A stretch of DNA of 64,000 nucleotides from Tupaia tana (taxonomy: Eukaryota; Chordata; Mammalia; Scandentia; Tupaiidae): positions 31,090,877-31,154,876 of the forward strand of contig JAKSZU010000016.1 in assembly GCA_026018925.1 (NCBI GenBank). The letters are read 5' to 3'. The notes below the pieces were generated by a model. It saw only the letters and a list, made by a program, of their open reading frames with translations. It did not search any database and was not told the origin of the DNA. Below are positions 33,800 to 45,335 of this stretch, piece after piece (positions within the stretch are counted from its first letter, which is position 1; each line of letters begins with the position of its first letter). Both the position numbers and the translations under genes were made by a program.

Positions 33800-34842
33800 T
33801 TTATTTTAATGAGAGATGGCAGAGAAGAAGGGAGAGAGAGAGAAACAGAGAAATATATTTGTGTTTTAAGGACCTCTTCCTGGAATACTTCTGTAGAGCT
33901 TACAGATTTCAATCGATGGTTTAGAAAGCTTTATTGTTTGAATGAGATTATCAGAGAGCAGGATACATTTTTAGGGAAAAAATATAAAGAGTAGTTACGA
34001 GTAATGAAAAAAAAAAAACTTTTCTATAAAAGCTTATCTCAACATTTATTTACATTTAATGTTCCAAAGACAAGTAACTGTATTTTATAGCAGGTTCAGA
34101 AAAGCACCAAAAATAAATGTAGAATAATATTAGCTTCTAAGACGTAGTAAATAGAGGCCACTGCTTTTTTTTTTTAATCATAGAGAAGTTGAAGCACTTT
34201 ATATTATGAGAATATATGAAAGCGTGTGTGTAAGAGAGAGTGAGTGAGTACATACAAGGTTATTTCCTTGGATGAAGTGTCTGTGAGAAAAGTATTTGAG
34301 GACAAAAACTCACTAACAAGTTATGTACTTGAGATTGTTTTCTTCCGTTTGAGTGGAGAGGGTTAACAGGTGAAATGACATGGAGGCTTTTACAAGCAGG
34401 ATGCCATTACAGTAAATGAGGTAATACTGTTTTGCTAAGACTGGATAGAGGGGCAGCTTAGAAAGGATGAACTCAAGCTGGAGCCAGATCTGAACTAATT
34501 AACTCCAGCCTCTCTGAAATCCTATTGCAAAAAAGCAATGGCAGAAACCTGGTCTCAAATTTGCTATGGCATGTAGGGAGAAGAATGAAATAATTACTAA
34601 ATATCTTACTGTAATGCAATTGGTCAAGCAGCAATATTAGATAACTGTGTCAAGTATGATTAGTAAATAGTTTAAAGTGTTTCTAAACCCAATTCAGATA
34701 TTAATTCACAAACATTAAAAGAGTTGCACAAATGGCTTAAAATTGATAAGAAATGCTTAAAACATTCATCTCTCTCTCCCTCCTTCTGTCACTCTTTTAT
34801 TTTTTAAGAAAATTTACATTAGTAATTATTTTTGTTTTCTTT
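33800..34842. other. Unassigned DNA
   Basis: No gene. It starts with a GAGAGAGA-rich scrap (33805-33850) that may be a SINE remnant. Confidence 0.45.
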
Positions 34843-35040
34843 AACTTTACTTATTTCTTCCATGAGAGAGGGATAGGCACCCTCAACAGAGTCTTCATGC
34901 TTTAATCATCCCCTCACTTCAGTCAGCATGGACCATGGACTCTTAGATATGGCCCCAACATCACAAGGCGACCTCAAAATGCAATCCTGGGACTGTCCGA
35001 TGTTAGTCTAGCATTGTGGAGTGTTGCATTATTGCTGAAC
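34843..35040 (-). repeat. Type C SINE, old
   Basis: CCATGAGAGAGGGATAGG (3' end), CTCACTTCAGTCAGCATGG (core complement) and TGCATTATTGCTGAACAC (head). Confidence 0.6.
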
Positions 35041-35404
35041 ACAATTAAAAAAATTAAAGTATAAATGGACTACTGCATATATGTATGATGCAAGAGGAAT
35101 TAAATTCAGATTCCCATTGTGTTAACACTTTACACTTTTGATGAAAAGAAAAATTATGATATTCAAAACCAACCTTTTGCATACTTTCAAGCATACTTTC
35201 TACTTTGGAAGTCGATGAATAATTACAATTTTACCCACAGGAAGAGATTAATTGAACATGGAATCAACAAAATTGTGAACTTTTTCCTATTGAGTTCCTA
35301 GTGCATGACTTGAACCTTTGATTCTAATTTCCCCATCAATTGCATTTAAGGAGATAGTAAATTCACTGATACTATTTAACTGTCATTGTTGTCATATACA
35401 CATA

Positions 35405-35492
35405 AAAATTGGGTGGTTGGAAAAGTCATGATGTATTTTTTTATAAGTTTTTCTATGCAAAAATGTGTCATGACTTTGCTGATGACCCTATA
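35405..35492. mobile_element. Palindromic miniature element, family 1, best copy
   Basis: GGTGGTTGGAAAAGTCATGA at the left pairs with the complement of TCATGACTTTGCTGATGACC at the right, with a 40-bp AT-rich centre. No coding potential. Confidence 0.7.
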
Positions 35493-35529
35493 CTTGCAGG
35501 AAAAATCATATAGATAGATAGATAGATAG

Positions 35530-35655
35530 AGTTTAATAAGTTTATAAAAAAACATTGTAAGAAAATGTGCAAGGATTTTAATTTTTTTGCAACAAAATAG
35601 ACTCGTACTTTAATTCTATTGTTACATAAACTTTCTGAAGTCATCTTGTGTTAGA
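35530..35655. mobile_element. Miniature element, family 2
   Basis: TTTTTGCAACAAAATAGACT and CGTACTTTAATTCTATTGTT share blocks with 36836, 60462 and 17072. Its left end is lost in an ATAG microsatellite. Confidence 0.55.
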
Positions 35656-36140
35656 CAGGAATTACAAAGGTATGTATTCAAATCTGACCCTTGGTTAACA
35701 CATAGAAGTCCTTTGTTTTCTTCAAATCTCAATTGCTCTTTCCCCTGCATCAGTGTTACTACCCATGATAGCATATTCTCTATACATTTTTTAGATCCCT
35801 CAATTTACCTTGAGTTTCTTGTTTCTTTCTTACAGGTGAGGTTCACACTCTGTCAGGTAAATTTTTCTCCTTTCAAATTATTCTGAAGTAAAGAAGACAA
35901 CCAGATGATAAGCCTTGGTCACAAATTCTCTTAATTAGAAGAGATAGATAATTCTGATTAAAACATGATATCTGACAATCAGATTTTGCTTGTAAGCTTT
36001 CTAGGGCTTCAGAAATGATTGAAAATGGTTGGAGGGGAGAGGAAAAAGAAGCTGGTTTCATTGAACTCTAATTTAGGCTACATGTTTGATAACTATATAG
36101 CAAACTGTATTACAAATGGGTACAAAAGTCCTCTCCCCTC
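35656..36140. other. Unassigned DNA
   Basis: No gene or repeat recognised. Confidence 0.45.
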
Positions 36141-36208
36141 CTAGACAGTGGATGGGGGGGGCCTACCATACCCTAGACAGTACCAGTAGCCCCCCATCCA
36201 CTGTCTAG
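36141..36208. repeat. Perfect inverted repeat at element end
   Basis: CTAGACAGTGGATGGGGGG (36141-36159) and CCCCCCATCCACTGTCTAG (36190-36208) are exact complements with a 30-bp spacer. The right arm belongs to the left end of the Tigger-like element. Confidence 0.92.
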
Positions 36209-36295
36209 CTTTCCATGGTTCTAGGTACCCAGAGTCAACTGTCATCTGGAAACAGATGGGTATAGTACAAAAAGAATATGGGCATAGTACAATAT

Positions 36296-36382
<87 letters not shown>

Positions 36383-36598
36383 ATACATTCATGTAACTTC
36401 TATCATGGTATATTGTTACAATTCTATTTTATTATTATTGTTGAACTCTTGCTATGACTCATTAACGTATTACACTTTATCATAGGTATCTATATGTATG
36501 AAAAATATAGTATATGTGGATTGGCATTATCTGTAGTTTTAGGCATCCACTATGGGTCTTGAAACACATCCCCTGTGAATAAAAGAGGACAACTATTC
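36185..36598 (+). mobile_element. Tigger-like DNA transposon remnant
   Basis: Blocks typical of the Tigger/pogo-type non-autonomous elements appear in order. These are CTTTCCATGGTTCTAGG, ATATTGTTACAATTCTATTT, TTTATCATAGGTATCTATAT and GGCATCCACTATGGGTCTTG. It ends near GGACAACT. A TA/GA microsatellite (36293-36378) has expanded inside. No transposase. Confidence 0.6.
36293..36378. repeat. (TA)n(GA)n microsatellite
   Basis: Long uninterrupted TA followed by GA runs. Confidence 0.95.
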
Positions 36599-36602
36599 AC
36601 AC

Positions 36603-36835
36603 TGGGAACTCAATCCCAGTGCAGGAGAGTGCTGGTGAGAACAGTCGGCTAGAAATACAATACTCTCGCTGCTTTGTGGGCATGGGGCATGAGGTGACCC
36701 CTGTGTTAATGTGGGTACAGTTGGTCATGGCAACAGAGGAATTCAAGCAGCAGCCTCAAGGTGTTCATTGGGCTGCTGAGTGCTCAAAAAAAGAAGGTTG
36801 ATTGTTCTCTCTATATATCTATCAATCCAGATATA
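36603..36835. other. Unassigned GC-richer DNA
   Basis: Less AT-rich than its surroundings. A 60-codon frame at 36619-36801 has no recognisable protein match, and I do not call it a gene. Confidence 0.35.
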
Positions 36836-36960
36836 TGTTTTCAAAAAGTTCATGAAAAATGTGTATGATGAAAAAATTAGGGAATTTTAAAGGTTTTTTT
36901 AAAGGTTATTTTTGCCCACCAAATAAAATTTTACTTTAATTCCATTTTTAAAAGAACTTT
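36836..36960. mobile_element. Miniature element, family 2, split by a SINE
   Basis: TTTTCAAAAAGTTCATGAAA at the left and CTTTAATTCCATTTTTAAAA towards the right. The last part may continue after the SINE as ATTTTTGAAGTCTCC (37203-37217). Confidence 0.6.
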
Positions 36961-37200
36961 GTTATTTTTTAATTAGCCAGGGTTCATGTGTGCTCACTGG
37001 AGAGAGAGGAAGTGAGAAAGCACCCTTCCATGAGGAATGGTTATGCCTCAAGTTTTTCTCCTCCATGTCTTTCTTCATTTGCAACGTTTGGCATACACAC
37101 ACGTGCCTGGAGGTTTTCTTTAGCTGCCAGGTCCAGTACTCGAACCATGCAGTTAGCCATATGGAATCCAGCTGTCTTAACCACAGGCTGACCTTATAGG
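36961..37200 (-). repeat. Type A SINE, old
   Basis: TTAATTAGCCAGGGTTCATG end and CTGCCAGGTCCAGTACTCGA head part. It breaks the miniature element on its left. Confidence 0.75.
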
Positions 37201-37220
37201 AAATTTTTGAAGTCTCCACA

Positions 37221-38715
37221 TGAATATGTGTATATATGACCCTGACAGACCCAATCCTGTTAATGTCCAATCCTCCTTTCTTTTTCCACTAGCAGATTGC
37301 CTTGAACAGTTAGCACTCAATAAATACAGCTTGACTTTAAAGTGGACTCAAAACACTTATATCCAAAGAGCTTTATCTTTTTCATTTGTTAGAGTTTTGC
37401 TTGTATATTTATGAGGATAGGAAGATTTAACATTACAATTTATTTTGATTTAAAACATATCCCTAAATGTTAAAAAAAAATGTCCCATTTAAAAAAAATG
37501 GTGAAATAATACATAAAATTGGCAGTCATGTCATTGTCATTGGTAGTTTTGTCAGCAAAGTGTGAAAAGCAGTGTCATTGTCCTAAAACGTGATGCTTTG
37601 TCACAGGCACCCAGGACTGGTCGATAGTAGAGCTCCTTCTTGTTTCCAAAGCTCTCTGCAGAGTCAGACTGCCATTAGACACCAAAGACTGAACTCAGCT
37701 TAACAGAAAGGATGAGGTGGTGACCGGGGTTAGAGTTATCTCCTAAATTGGTGTAACTGAAACTCTCTGTTATTCCCAGAGTGTGCCTGCTGTCTCTCTT
37801 AATAGACTAAACATATGTGGCTTTTCAATCACTTAGGAAAAGATGTTATGAAATAACTACAGTTGTAAATGGACCATAGATGGTTTTAACATAATATCAT
37901 AATCCATTCATAATTTCTAATTGACTTTCAAATGCATCACTGTTAGCTAAAATACTTATTTTTAATGATATATTATCCAATAAAGGTCATAAAAGCAGTC
38001 ATGGATATTTTCTGTTCAATGTTACAAAAATAGCATGGTCATCTACTTGGTTTTCCAAGGTATAATATAATACGTCTTTATCTCTAAAGTTGTTGCTTGT
38101 TATCCCAGTGAAAGGACAATACTGTTTTTCAATAGAGTTGCATGCCGTTTTTGCTTTAAGTTGTGGCATTTTTTTTTTCTATACAATGTTTTATTTATAC
38201 TAGACTTACAATCATTTTAATCATCTACTATGATCAGAGTCCCTTTGAGTGTGACAGGGGTGTAAATGTGGACGCCCACAAAAATCACTTACATTGTTAG
38301 ATCAGATACTGTCAGATGAAACTGATCAATATGATTTTTAGAAAAATGATACTTTTGTTCTTTATATGATTAGATTAGCTACTTTAATTCTAACTTGATC
38401 TGTTTGGGCTAATATCCTTCATCCTGAAGCTCTCTATGAGAAGTTTAACTTAACAAAATTTGAGTAAGAGTTTTGTCTAGTAATGATCTGTATTGTAATA
38501 ATTGTGAAATGTACTGTTGTATTTCTTTTCCGAGATCCTCTAATAACAATTTTCAAACACATAAAGACAATACCAAAATCTGTAAAGGAAGGAGTATTCT
38601 TTGCCATTTTTGAGTAGTTTACCTCTTGAGAGTCTAATGAAGAGTCATGCACACATCCCTTAAGGTGGGGAACACAAGTATTAACCTCCTACCCAGTGCT
38701 AGTCAGAAATTATAG
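37221..38715. other. Unassigned single-copy DNA
   Basis: No gene or repeat recognised; 37540-37800 has balanced composition and could be conserved. Confidence 0.4.
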
Positions 38716-38922
38716 CAGAGGGGAAGACAGTGACAGAGGTCTTCCAGGTAGTCCTACATGGAAAGGTTCTTGGTTCAAGTCTGGAGACCTCTTTAAAGTA
38801 CACCAGGCACGTGCTTGCCAAAGATCTGGGGTTAGCCAAAGGCTGGAGTAAATCATACTGTCAAGACTCTGTTGGGAGTGTCCTCTATCTCTCTCTTTCT
38901 CTTTCTCTGTTTCTCTTGCACA
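38716..38922 (+). repeat. Type C SINE
   Basis: GGGGAAGACAGTGACAGAGG head, B box GGTTCAAGTCT, CAAGACTCTGTTGGGAG, CT-rich end. No clear A tail or TSD. Confidence 0.7.
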
Positions 38923-39184
38923 GAGAAGATATACATAAATATTTTAGAATGTACCAACATTTTAACAATTCGTTTGCATTTTTGTTTTCTTTTGGTTGAG
39001 AATTTAGAGTTCTCTGCTTTCCTTATTCACTTGTTTGCTGATGAGGGATTAACTCTCCTCTTAGGGCACAAGAATAAATGCAAATAAGGGAAAGAAACTG
39101 CAGGATGGTGTATAACAGCAGAGTAAAAAATATGGGCAATTTAGCCATGTCTCAAGAAAAGCTAGTAGAATCATTAATAAATGT

Positions 39185-39320
39185 GTACAATGTAATGATC
39201 AATATCAAGATGAATATATGCCTATCATTGATTTGATATTACATACTGTATATATGACTTATAGAAAACTATACTGTAACCCACAAAAATATACATCAAT
39301 CATATGTAAACCAGAAGTCA
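39185..39320 (+). repeat. Possible LINE-1 3' UTR scrap
   Basis: AATGTAATGATCAATATC and TACTGTAACCCACAAAAATA recall the L1M 3' UTR in diverged form. Confidence 0.35.
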
Positions 39321-40504
39321 CCATTTTAAAAAATAAAAGAACAGGACTGCAAAACAGGCTTCAAATTTACCAATTCTATCTATTTCTGGACACATCCTCA
39401 CGGTTCAGAGAAAAAGCTACAGTTATAGCAAGTTTTAAAGTATTGCCACATCTAACGTGGCTTTCATTGGTTAAGTCACAGACATTTAAAAACAAAGAAG
39501 AATGTGGAGTCTGGGATAAAGAGGGCTTCTAGTTTTACTAAGATCCCTAGAATTGATCTGCACCAACCTGTACATAGACAAAATCCTACCTTACATTTCT
39601 TCAAAAACGAGCAATTAACTTTCTGTGTCTCTACCTGTATCCATTATTTGAGACAGAAAATATCACTGCTTTTCTTTCTGGTACTTGGCATAATCCTGCT
39701 TGGGTTACATAATATGGATAAGTTACAGTATCTTGTGTGCCCAAGAAGAATGTTTTGGAAGGAGCTCTTGAGAAAATGTCCTTCTTATCGAAAGGAGAGA
39801 GATATTAATCCATTCTTATCATTAACTACAAATTCCACTTAAATATTTTATGTTCTGTGTTACAAACAATCCAAAGGCCATAATTTCAACACTTGATATC
39901 CTCGGTATCTTCATTCCTCCTCTCTGGAGTGGCTTTACCAGGGCAAAAGGAATACATGCAGTTTCAACATCACTGATCGTTTTACCTACTCTCCACTTTC
40001 AAACATATTAACTGTGCTTGTTTCAACAAAGACTTACTGAAAGGAATTCTGCCCTGAAATGATTAGATTTCACAGTCATATGCCCATTTCATTTATCGCT
40101 ACTCTTTCCATTTAGCCAAAAATGTCTTTCAGGATTCACTAGCACATTCAATCTACTTTCCCCAAACACACTTAACGTGATTGACCACTATTTTTCCACC
40201 AAATCTTTTAATTTATTGTTTTTCAAAAAGTCCATATGTTTTAATGCTGTGATTTCTTCTAGCAATTTCCAGATTAATTTAAATAATTACATGAATTTCT
40301 CAGATTCCACGTTATTTCATAATTATCTATATATTTTCTATAGTGTGTGTGTGTGTGTGAATTTCCTAAGAGCCTGATTTATTTTAAATACAAAGAAATA
40401 TTAATTTAGTTACATTATCTGGGCTCTCCCTTCACAGTCAGGAAAACTTCCCTCCAAATCCTAAGTCACAGGTCTTACTTCCTTGCAGTACTCTCTTCTT
40501 TATT
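39321..40504. other. Unassigned DNA
   Basis: No gene: overlapping frames at 39218-39842 lack any recognisable domain and show no codon-like pattern. A (TG)n run lies at 40343-40359. Confidence 0.45.
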
Positions 40505-40720
40505 TCTTAACATTTTTTTAATTGCCATATGGTGCACACACTCACTAGACAGAAAAGGAGAGAGAGAGAAAAGGATGAAGACTCGCCAATGAGATGTGGT
40601 CATGCTGTAGTCCCTTCTCCTCCATTTCTGCATCCCACCAGGATTCTGGGCATGCGCATGCACATGCTCAGGAGCTTCTCGCGTGCTGGTGCTGACAGGC
40701 AGATCCTCTAGGCCATGTGT
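40505..40720 (-). repeat. Type A SINE, old, head lost
   Basis: TTAATTGCCATATGGTGCAC end, CCCTTCTCCTCCATTTCTGC and GGATTCTGGGCATGCGC are recognisable. The tRNA-like head has decayed. Confidence 0.65.
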
Positions 40721-42050
40721 GCTTTGGCTTTCCACGTGCAATCGGATCTTGTACTACAGGCCAGTCCTGTACTTCTCAACCTTTACGGTCCCTGCAGACC
40801 CACAGCCACTTACCTGAATTTGGAACTGCATTCTCACAGCAGTTTCCACAAAACCAAATACATGACAGATTTCCATGACCTAGATAATTTGGAGAGGTAA
40901 TAAATGACCATATGCCATCATCTTTCTTTCTGGCATGTAACCTTTCGCTCCACCTTGCCCTTGATTTCTCTTTCTCCATGCCTCCTTACTTTCCTATGTT
41001 GCCCCTTTTCCCTTTCCAAACTTTGGGCCTTCAACCAACGCTACACTCCCTCACATACTCAGCTTCCTCTGAAATCATGGTTCACTCCCACTAGATTTCT
41101 CTAAGCCTTCTGAGGAGATTCCGGATCTTCTATCATGAGAGTAAAACATTTGAACTTTCAACTCATATTCAGAATAACTACAAGTAGTATTTATGAAAGA
41201 ATCATTATTATTACACATTAGCTTAGTACATCAGAATTACCTGCACATCATCATGACTGGATAAAGATTAACTTTGTAAATAATAGCTATTAATGAAAAT
41301 GATCAGATTAAAAATTCTTGGAAGATATAAACACTTATAAACATTAAAAGAAAGAATTTGATATGGGCTTCTCTTGTAGAAATCAGCATTTTGAATGTAT
41401 ATTGAATATACATTACTTGTATATTCACCTGCTTAATTTATCAGATGCTACCTATTATGTAATATAATTGAAATTAATATATGTCTATAATTATTTCATC
41501 AAGATCTATTGTCAAAATAATTCCTTTTAGTCCAGTAAACTATGATCAAGGGATTTGTGCTAAAGATAAGTGATGACAAAACAAACAAGAAAATAATAAT
41601 GGTCTCATTGAGCTAGAAACAAGTTTTTAAGCAAAACCTACATGAAATAAATGTTTCATAGTTTTAGATGTTCCGTTTTCAGATATATCAAACAAAGAAA
41701 ATTGGAAATAAATGGGAACTAAAAATATTATTTTTTATTCTTGAGAAAAGTGAGAAGAAAACGAAGTTACTTTAACCTACATATTTTTCAGTTTTTTATT
41801 TTATAATCATTTTAGACTTACAGCAGAGTTGAAGATAATGCTCTGTTAGAGATTATTAGCTTGTTGGAAAGTTAATCACATTAATTTAAATTCCTTGATT
41901 CTGTGAATTCCCTGCTATGTGGTGGTAAAGAAATAAAGCAAACCAACCAAAAGAAATGCCACTATATTTTGGAGAAAATTGTGAAAGTGTTAATTCAAGA
42001 TAAGCTGTAGGAAGATATGTTATTGAAAACCTTGATATATAAGAAAAGCA
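40721..42050. other. SINE-free DNA
   Basis: No gene or named repeat recognised. Confidence 0.45.
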
Positions 42051-42104
42051 TGCATAGTATAAAATAGTATGGGTATCAAATTCTATATACCTGAGGTCAA
42101 AAAG
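42051..42104 (+). repeat. Direct repeat, copy 1
   Basis: TGCATAGTATAAAATAGTAT... ending GGTCAAAAAG; repeated at 42966-43018 with few changes. Confidence 0.75.
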
Positions 42105-42317
42105 CTAATGTATGTTGGGAATATTCTTATTATTGTGGATACTCTATTCACTCAGCAGGGTTGTTTCATCTTTATAATTTACTTTATTGAAATTGGTCAA
42201 ATATATGTATTCACTCAAAACAAACTTTAGTATAACCTTAAGTGCTTTGAGATCCTAGTATAAAACCCACAATAATTATCTTGTACATTTGCCTTCTCTG
42301 AGCCTTGTATTTTAACT

Positions 42318-42343
42318 AAAAAAAAAAAAAAAAAAAAAAAAAA
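42318..42343. repeat. Poly-A run
   Basis: 26 A without an attached SINE body upstream, just left of a type A-related SINE head. Confidence 0.85.
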
Positions 42344-42354
42344 TGGAAGAGTTT

Positions 42355-42620
42355 TGTGACTAGTCCTCTAGGGTAGTAGTTAAGGGAGCCAGATCCCACA
42401 TGGCTGACTGTGTTTTGAATCCCAGCACTGGCAGCTTAAAAAACACAAAGGGCGCATGTGCATGTGTACTCAAAATTTTGACAGGATGAAGACATAGAAA
42501 AGATTGAAGCATGCACATATCTCACTGAAGGATATTTTGTCTCTTTCTCTCTATCTCTGTTCTTATGTCTCTCTCTGATGAGTACATTCACCCTCTGCCA
42601 ATTAAAACCAAACTGACAAC
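42355..42620 (+). repeat. Type A-related SINE, old
   Basis: AGTCCTCTAGGGTAGTAG head, B-box region TTTTGAATCCC, GGCGCATGTGCATGTG, CT-rich and CACCCTCTGCCAATTAAAAC end. The end differs from CCTATAGCAAAAACC and matches the copy at 58798. Confidence 0.78.
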
Positions 42621-42965
42621 GACAACAACAAATGGAAGCATTCTGCGAACAATATTCCTGTGCAAATCAAAGTATTTCCTCTTTAAAAATCTGTGATATC
42701 TGCTAGACAGGCCATATAATTTATGCTGTATTTTGTCTCACAAGCCTGAAGAGACATTGGCCTGACTTCATCTGAAGTGGATCACAGTTTTGTGAGAATA
42801 TCATGAGGGATCAGATATTTAAATGCATCAACTTAGCCAGGACTGACTATTTTTTCAGAAAAGTCCATGAAATTCTGACTGGTACATATTTAACAGGAAA
42901 AAGCAAAGCTCCTCAGGGTAGAAGTGATATATACATATATCACTTCAGTTATATGTAATAATATA

Positions 42966-43017
42966 TGCATAGTATAAAATAGTGTGGAATCAAATTTTAT
43001 GCACCTGGGTCAAAAAG

Positions 43018-43018
<1 letters not shown>
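42966..43018 (+). repeat. Direct repeat, copy 2
   Basis: TGCATAGTATAAAATAGTGT... ending GGTCAAAAAG. Next to a (CA)n(TA)n microsatellite. Confidence 0.75.

Positions 43019-43062
<44 letters not shown>
43019..43062. repeat. (CA)n(TA)n microsatellite
   Basis: CA repeat passing into TA, directly after the direct-repeat copy. Confidence 0.95.
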
Positions 43063-43511
43063 ACTAAATCTAAATTATAACTAAAAAACATAAACTATGT
43101 TTTGACATGTTCATGCTAAATAATAGTCCAACGGTCAGAAACCCAACGTTATGATTCTGCCACTCAGTAGCAAGTGCATTAGCTGAGTCCCTGACTGAGT
43201 GTTATTTAGACCATTGCTAACTAAATGATGAACTGGAACAAAATTTTATATCACTAGGAAAACATGTGTAAATGCTTATAAATATGATATGTGTACATGT
43301 AAAGATATATATGCACTCCAGTACAGTGAAATCCATCACAAGGACAGAATTACTTGCCTTTTCTGAGTACAGTTAAATACTTTTGAATTATTTAAACATT
43401 CAGCACATAGGTATCTATCATGTTTTTATAATAAGTGAATATTATACATATATTCAAATAACGATTTTCAGACTTTATTAATGATTCTGGAATTTTTCAC
43501 ATTTAAAATCT
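43063..43511. other. Unassigned DNA
   Basis: No gene or repeat recognised. Confidence 0.45.
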
Positions 43512-43735
43512 AATGAAGGGTGAGAGTGTGGCAGAGCAAAAACTCACACCACAATGGTGAACCAACCCAAGAGGATCCAGGTTCACGTACTGAGGCCTCT
43601 CCATAATATTAAGAGCTCACATGTATGTACATGATCTGGGCTGACTGAGGCTGGGGGTAGGCTGTGGCATGAGGACCCTATTACAAGTATCTATCTCTCT
43701 CTGTCAGTCTCTCATGTAGAAAAAAGAACAGGCTT
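43512..43735 (+). repeat. Type C SINE
   Basis: GGGTGAGAGTGTGGCAGAGC head, CTGGGCTGACTGAGGCTGGG core, TCAGTCTCTCATGTAGAAAA end. Confidence 0.78.
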
Positions 43736-43742
43736 TAAAAAA

Positions 43743-44036
43743 TATAAAATGCTGGGACCATCAGTTGGTGTAATGGCCATGTCACTGGACTCCCATGTAG
43801 TCGACCATGGTTCGAGTCTTAGACCTGGTGGCTTAAACTCATGCTAAGTGCTGTGAGTGTTTGCCTAAGATCCCAAGAGCAGAATGGAGGAGAAGGAACT
43901 GTGGCATGGCCATCCCACCATGGGGGGTGATTTCTCACTTTCTGCCTCTCTGTCTCTCTCTGTCTTTCTGGTGAGCGAGTGTACGCTCCCTATAGCAAAA
44001 ACTTCTTAGAAAAATATATATGTATATATAAAATGC
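43743..44036 (+). repeat. Type A SINE with short TSD
   Basis: TSD TATAAAATGC at 43743-43752 and 44027-44036. B box GGTTCGAGTCT; full body with CCTATAGCAAAAAC end but an AT-rich instead of pure A tail. Confidence 0.9.
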
Positions 44037-44984
44037 AATACAACTGTAAAGAAAACCTCTGATTCTGAATTTCTGATTCTCTAAGGAGATTCCTTTAATT
44101 AAACTATTTAATAGCAGTAAGGTAGTTAAGATAAAAAGGTCCCCCTTTCACTAGTTAGATAAGCATTTATCAAGACAATTTTCTATTTTATATATAATTA
44201 TCAAAGTAAACATGGAAATATCAGCATTTCTTTTGTCCCTGTGTTCTCAAAGTACATATCATACTCTTCTGTATTCTGTTACTTTCTTATATTTCCCCAG
44301 ATTGCAGGACAAAATCATCAGTTCTGGGCTATTTGCCTGTCATTATTAAAAGTATAATCCTTTCAGGGAGGAATTAAGTGGGGGAAAGCTACTTTACACC
44401 AGTAGTGGATAAAAGAAGCCAAGTATGAATGGTATTATTCATTATCAAGTTTTTGTTGTTGTTGTGGTCTGCTCTTTTTCTGAACTTGGACTTGCTCTGA
44501 CTTTACTGAAATCGTATACCAACAACACAGAGATGGCTGATATGCGAGAGGCTAAAAAGTTCAGTCTGTCAGGAGAGGGATTCATTTCAACCCATCAGTG
44601 TTGTTATTCTGCTAAGTGGTGACATAATCCCAAATTCACGTTCCCAAGAGATTGGCTCTCAGGATCTCTCCCATTTGCTGACTTTACTGCAAAAGAATGC
44701 CAGCTTCTGCTGTAATTGAGGAAAAAGGTTTTCAAGCCAGATTATCATTTCTGAAATGGATCACATAACATATCTAAAAGTGTTAGTATACACCCAACCT
44801 TCTGCCAAGAGATTGTCTTCTTTTCAAATGAATAGATAGATTTTTTTAAGCTATTTTGTATGGGCACCATATATTGGGCTCATTTGTTTCAAAAATTCCA
44901 ATAATTTCTGACTTTTTGAAAGACAGAGCTTGAGGCACAACATCATCCTGGATCAATATTTAATTAAGAGGAAAGACAGAAAAA
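44037..44984. other. SINE-free single-copy DNA, possible conserved element
   Basis: No gene. Composition is even and no repeat signature is seen at 44260-44780, so it is a candidate conserved non-coding stretch. Confidence 0.4.
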
Positions 44985-45335
44985 ACTGAAAACAACCTAA
45001 TAGTTATTATTAAATATTCTGCAGTAATTAAAAAGAATGGGATAAAGCTTCATACATATTCCATGATGTCATAAAAATGACATGAGTTTTTTAAGTAAAC
45101 AAATTAAGCAGAAATAGAATATATACTGTGCTGCCCTGTATGTGGGGAGCACAATTTTTACGTATATAGCACTAATGTAAAAATCCTCATATGTGTGAAT
45201 GCATATATGGACCACATAATATATAACATAAACAATGATTTCTTCCAAAAGAGATCAGAGTGGATTTTAATTTTTTTCTTCATAACCTTCTGAAGTATTT
45301 GACTATTTCAGCTTGATATATTTTTATCATTTAAA
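44985..45335 (+). repeat. Probable LINE-1 (L1M/HAL1) 3' end
   Basis: AATATTCTGCAGTAATTAAA then a TTAAGTAAACAAATTAAGCA block follow the L1M/HAL1 3' UTR order, heavily diverged. Confidence 0.45.

Noticed and set aside
36619-36801. Small GC-richer 60-codon frame as an exon
   Set aside because: No recognisable protein content and no convincing splice sites in frame.
39218-39842. Two overlapping frames of 104 and 112 codons
   Set aside because: No domain, wrong-frame overlap, no splice or promoter context and no known protein resemblance.
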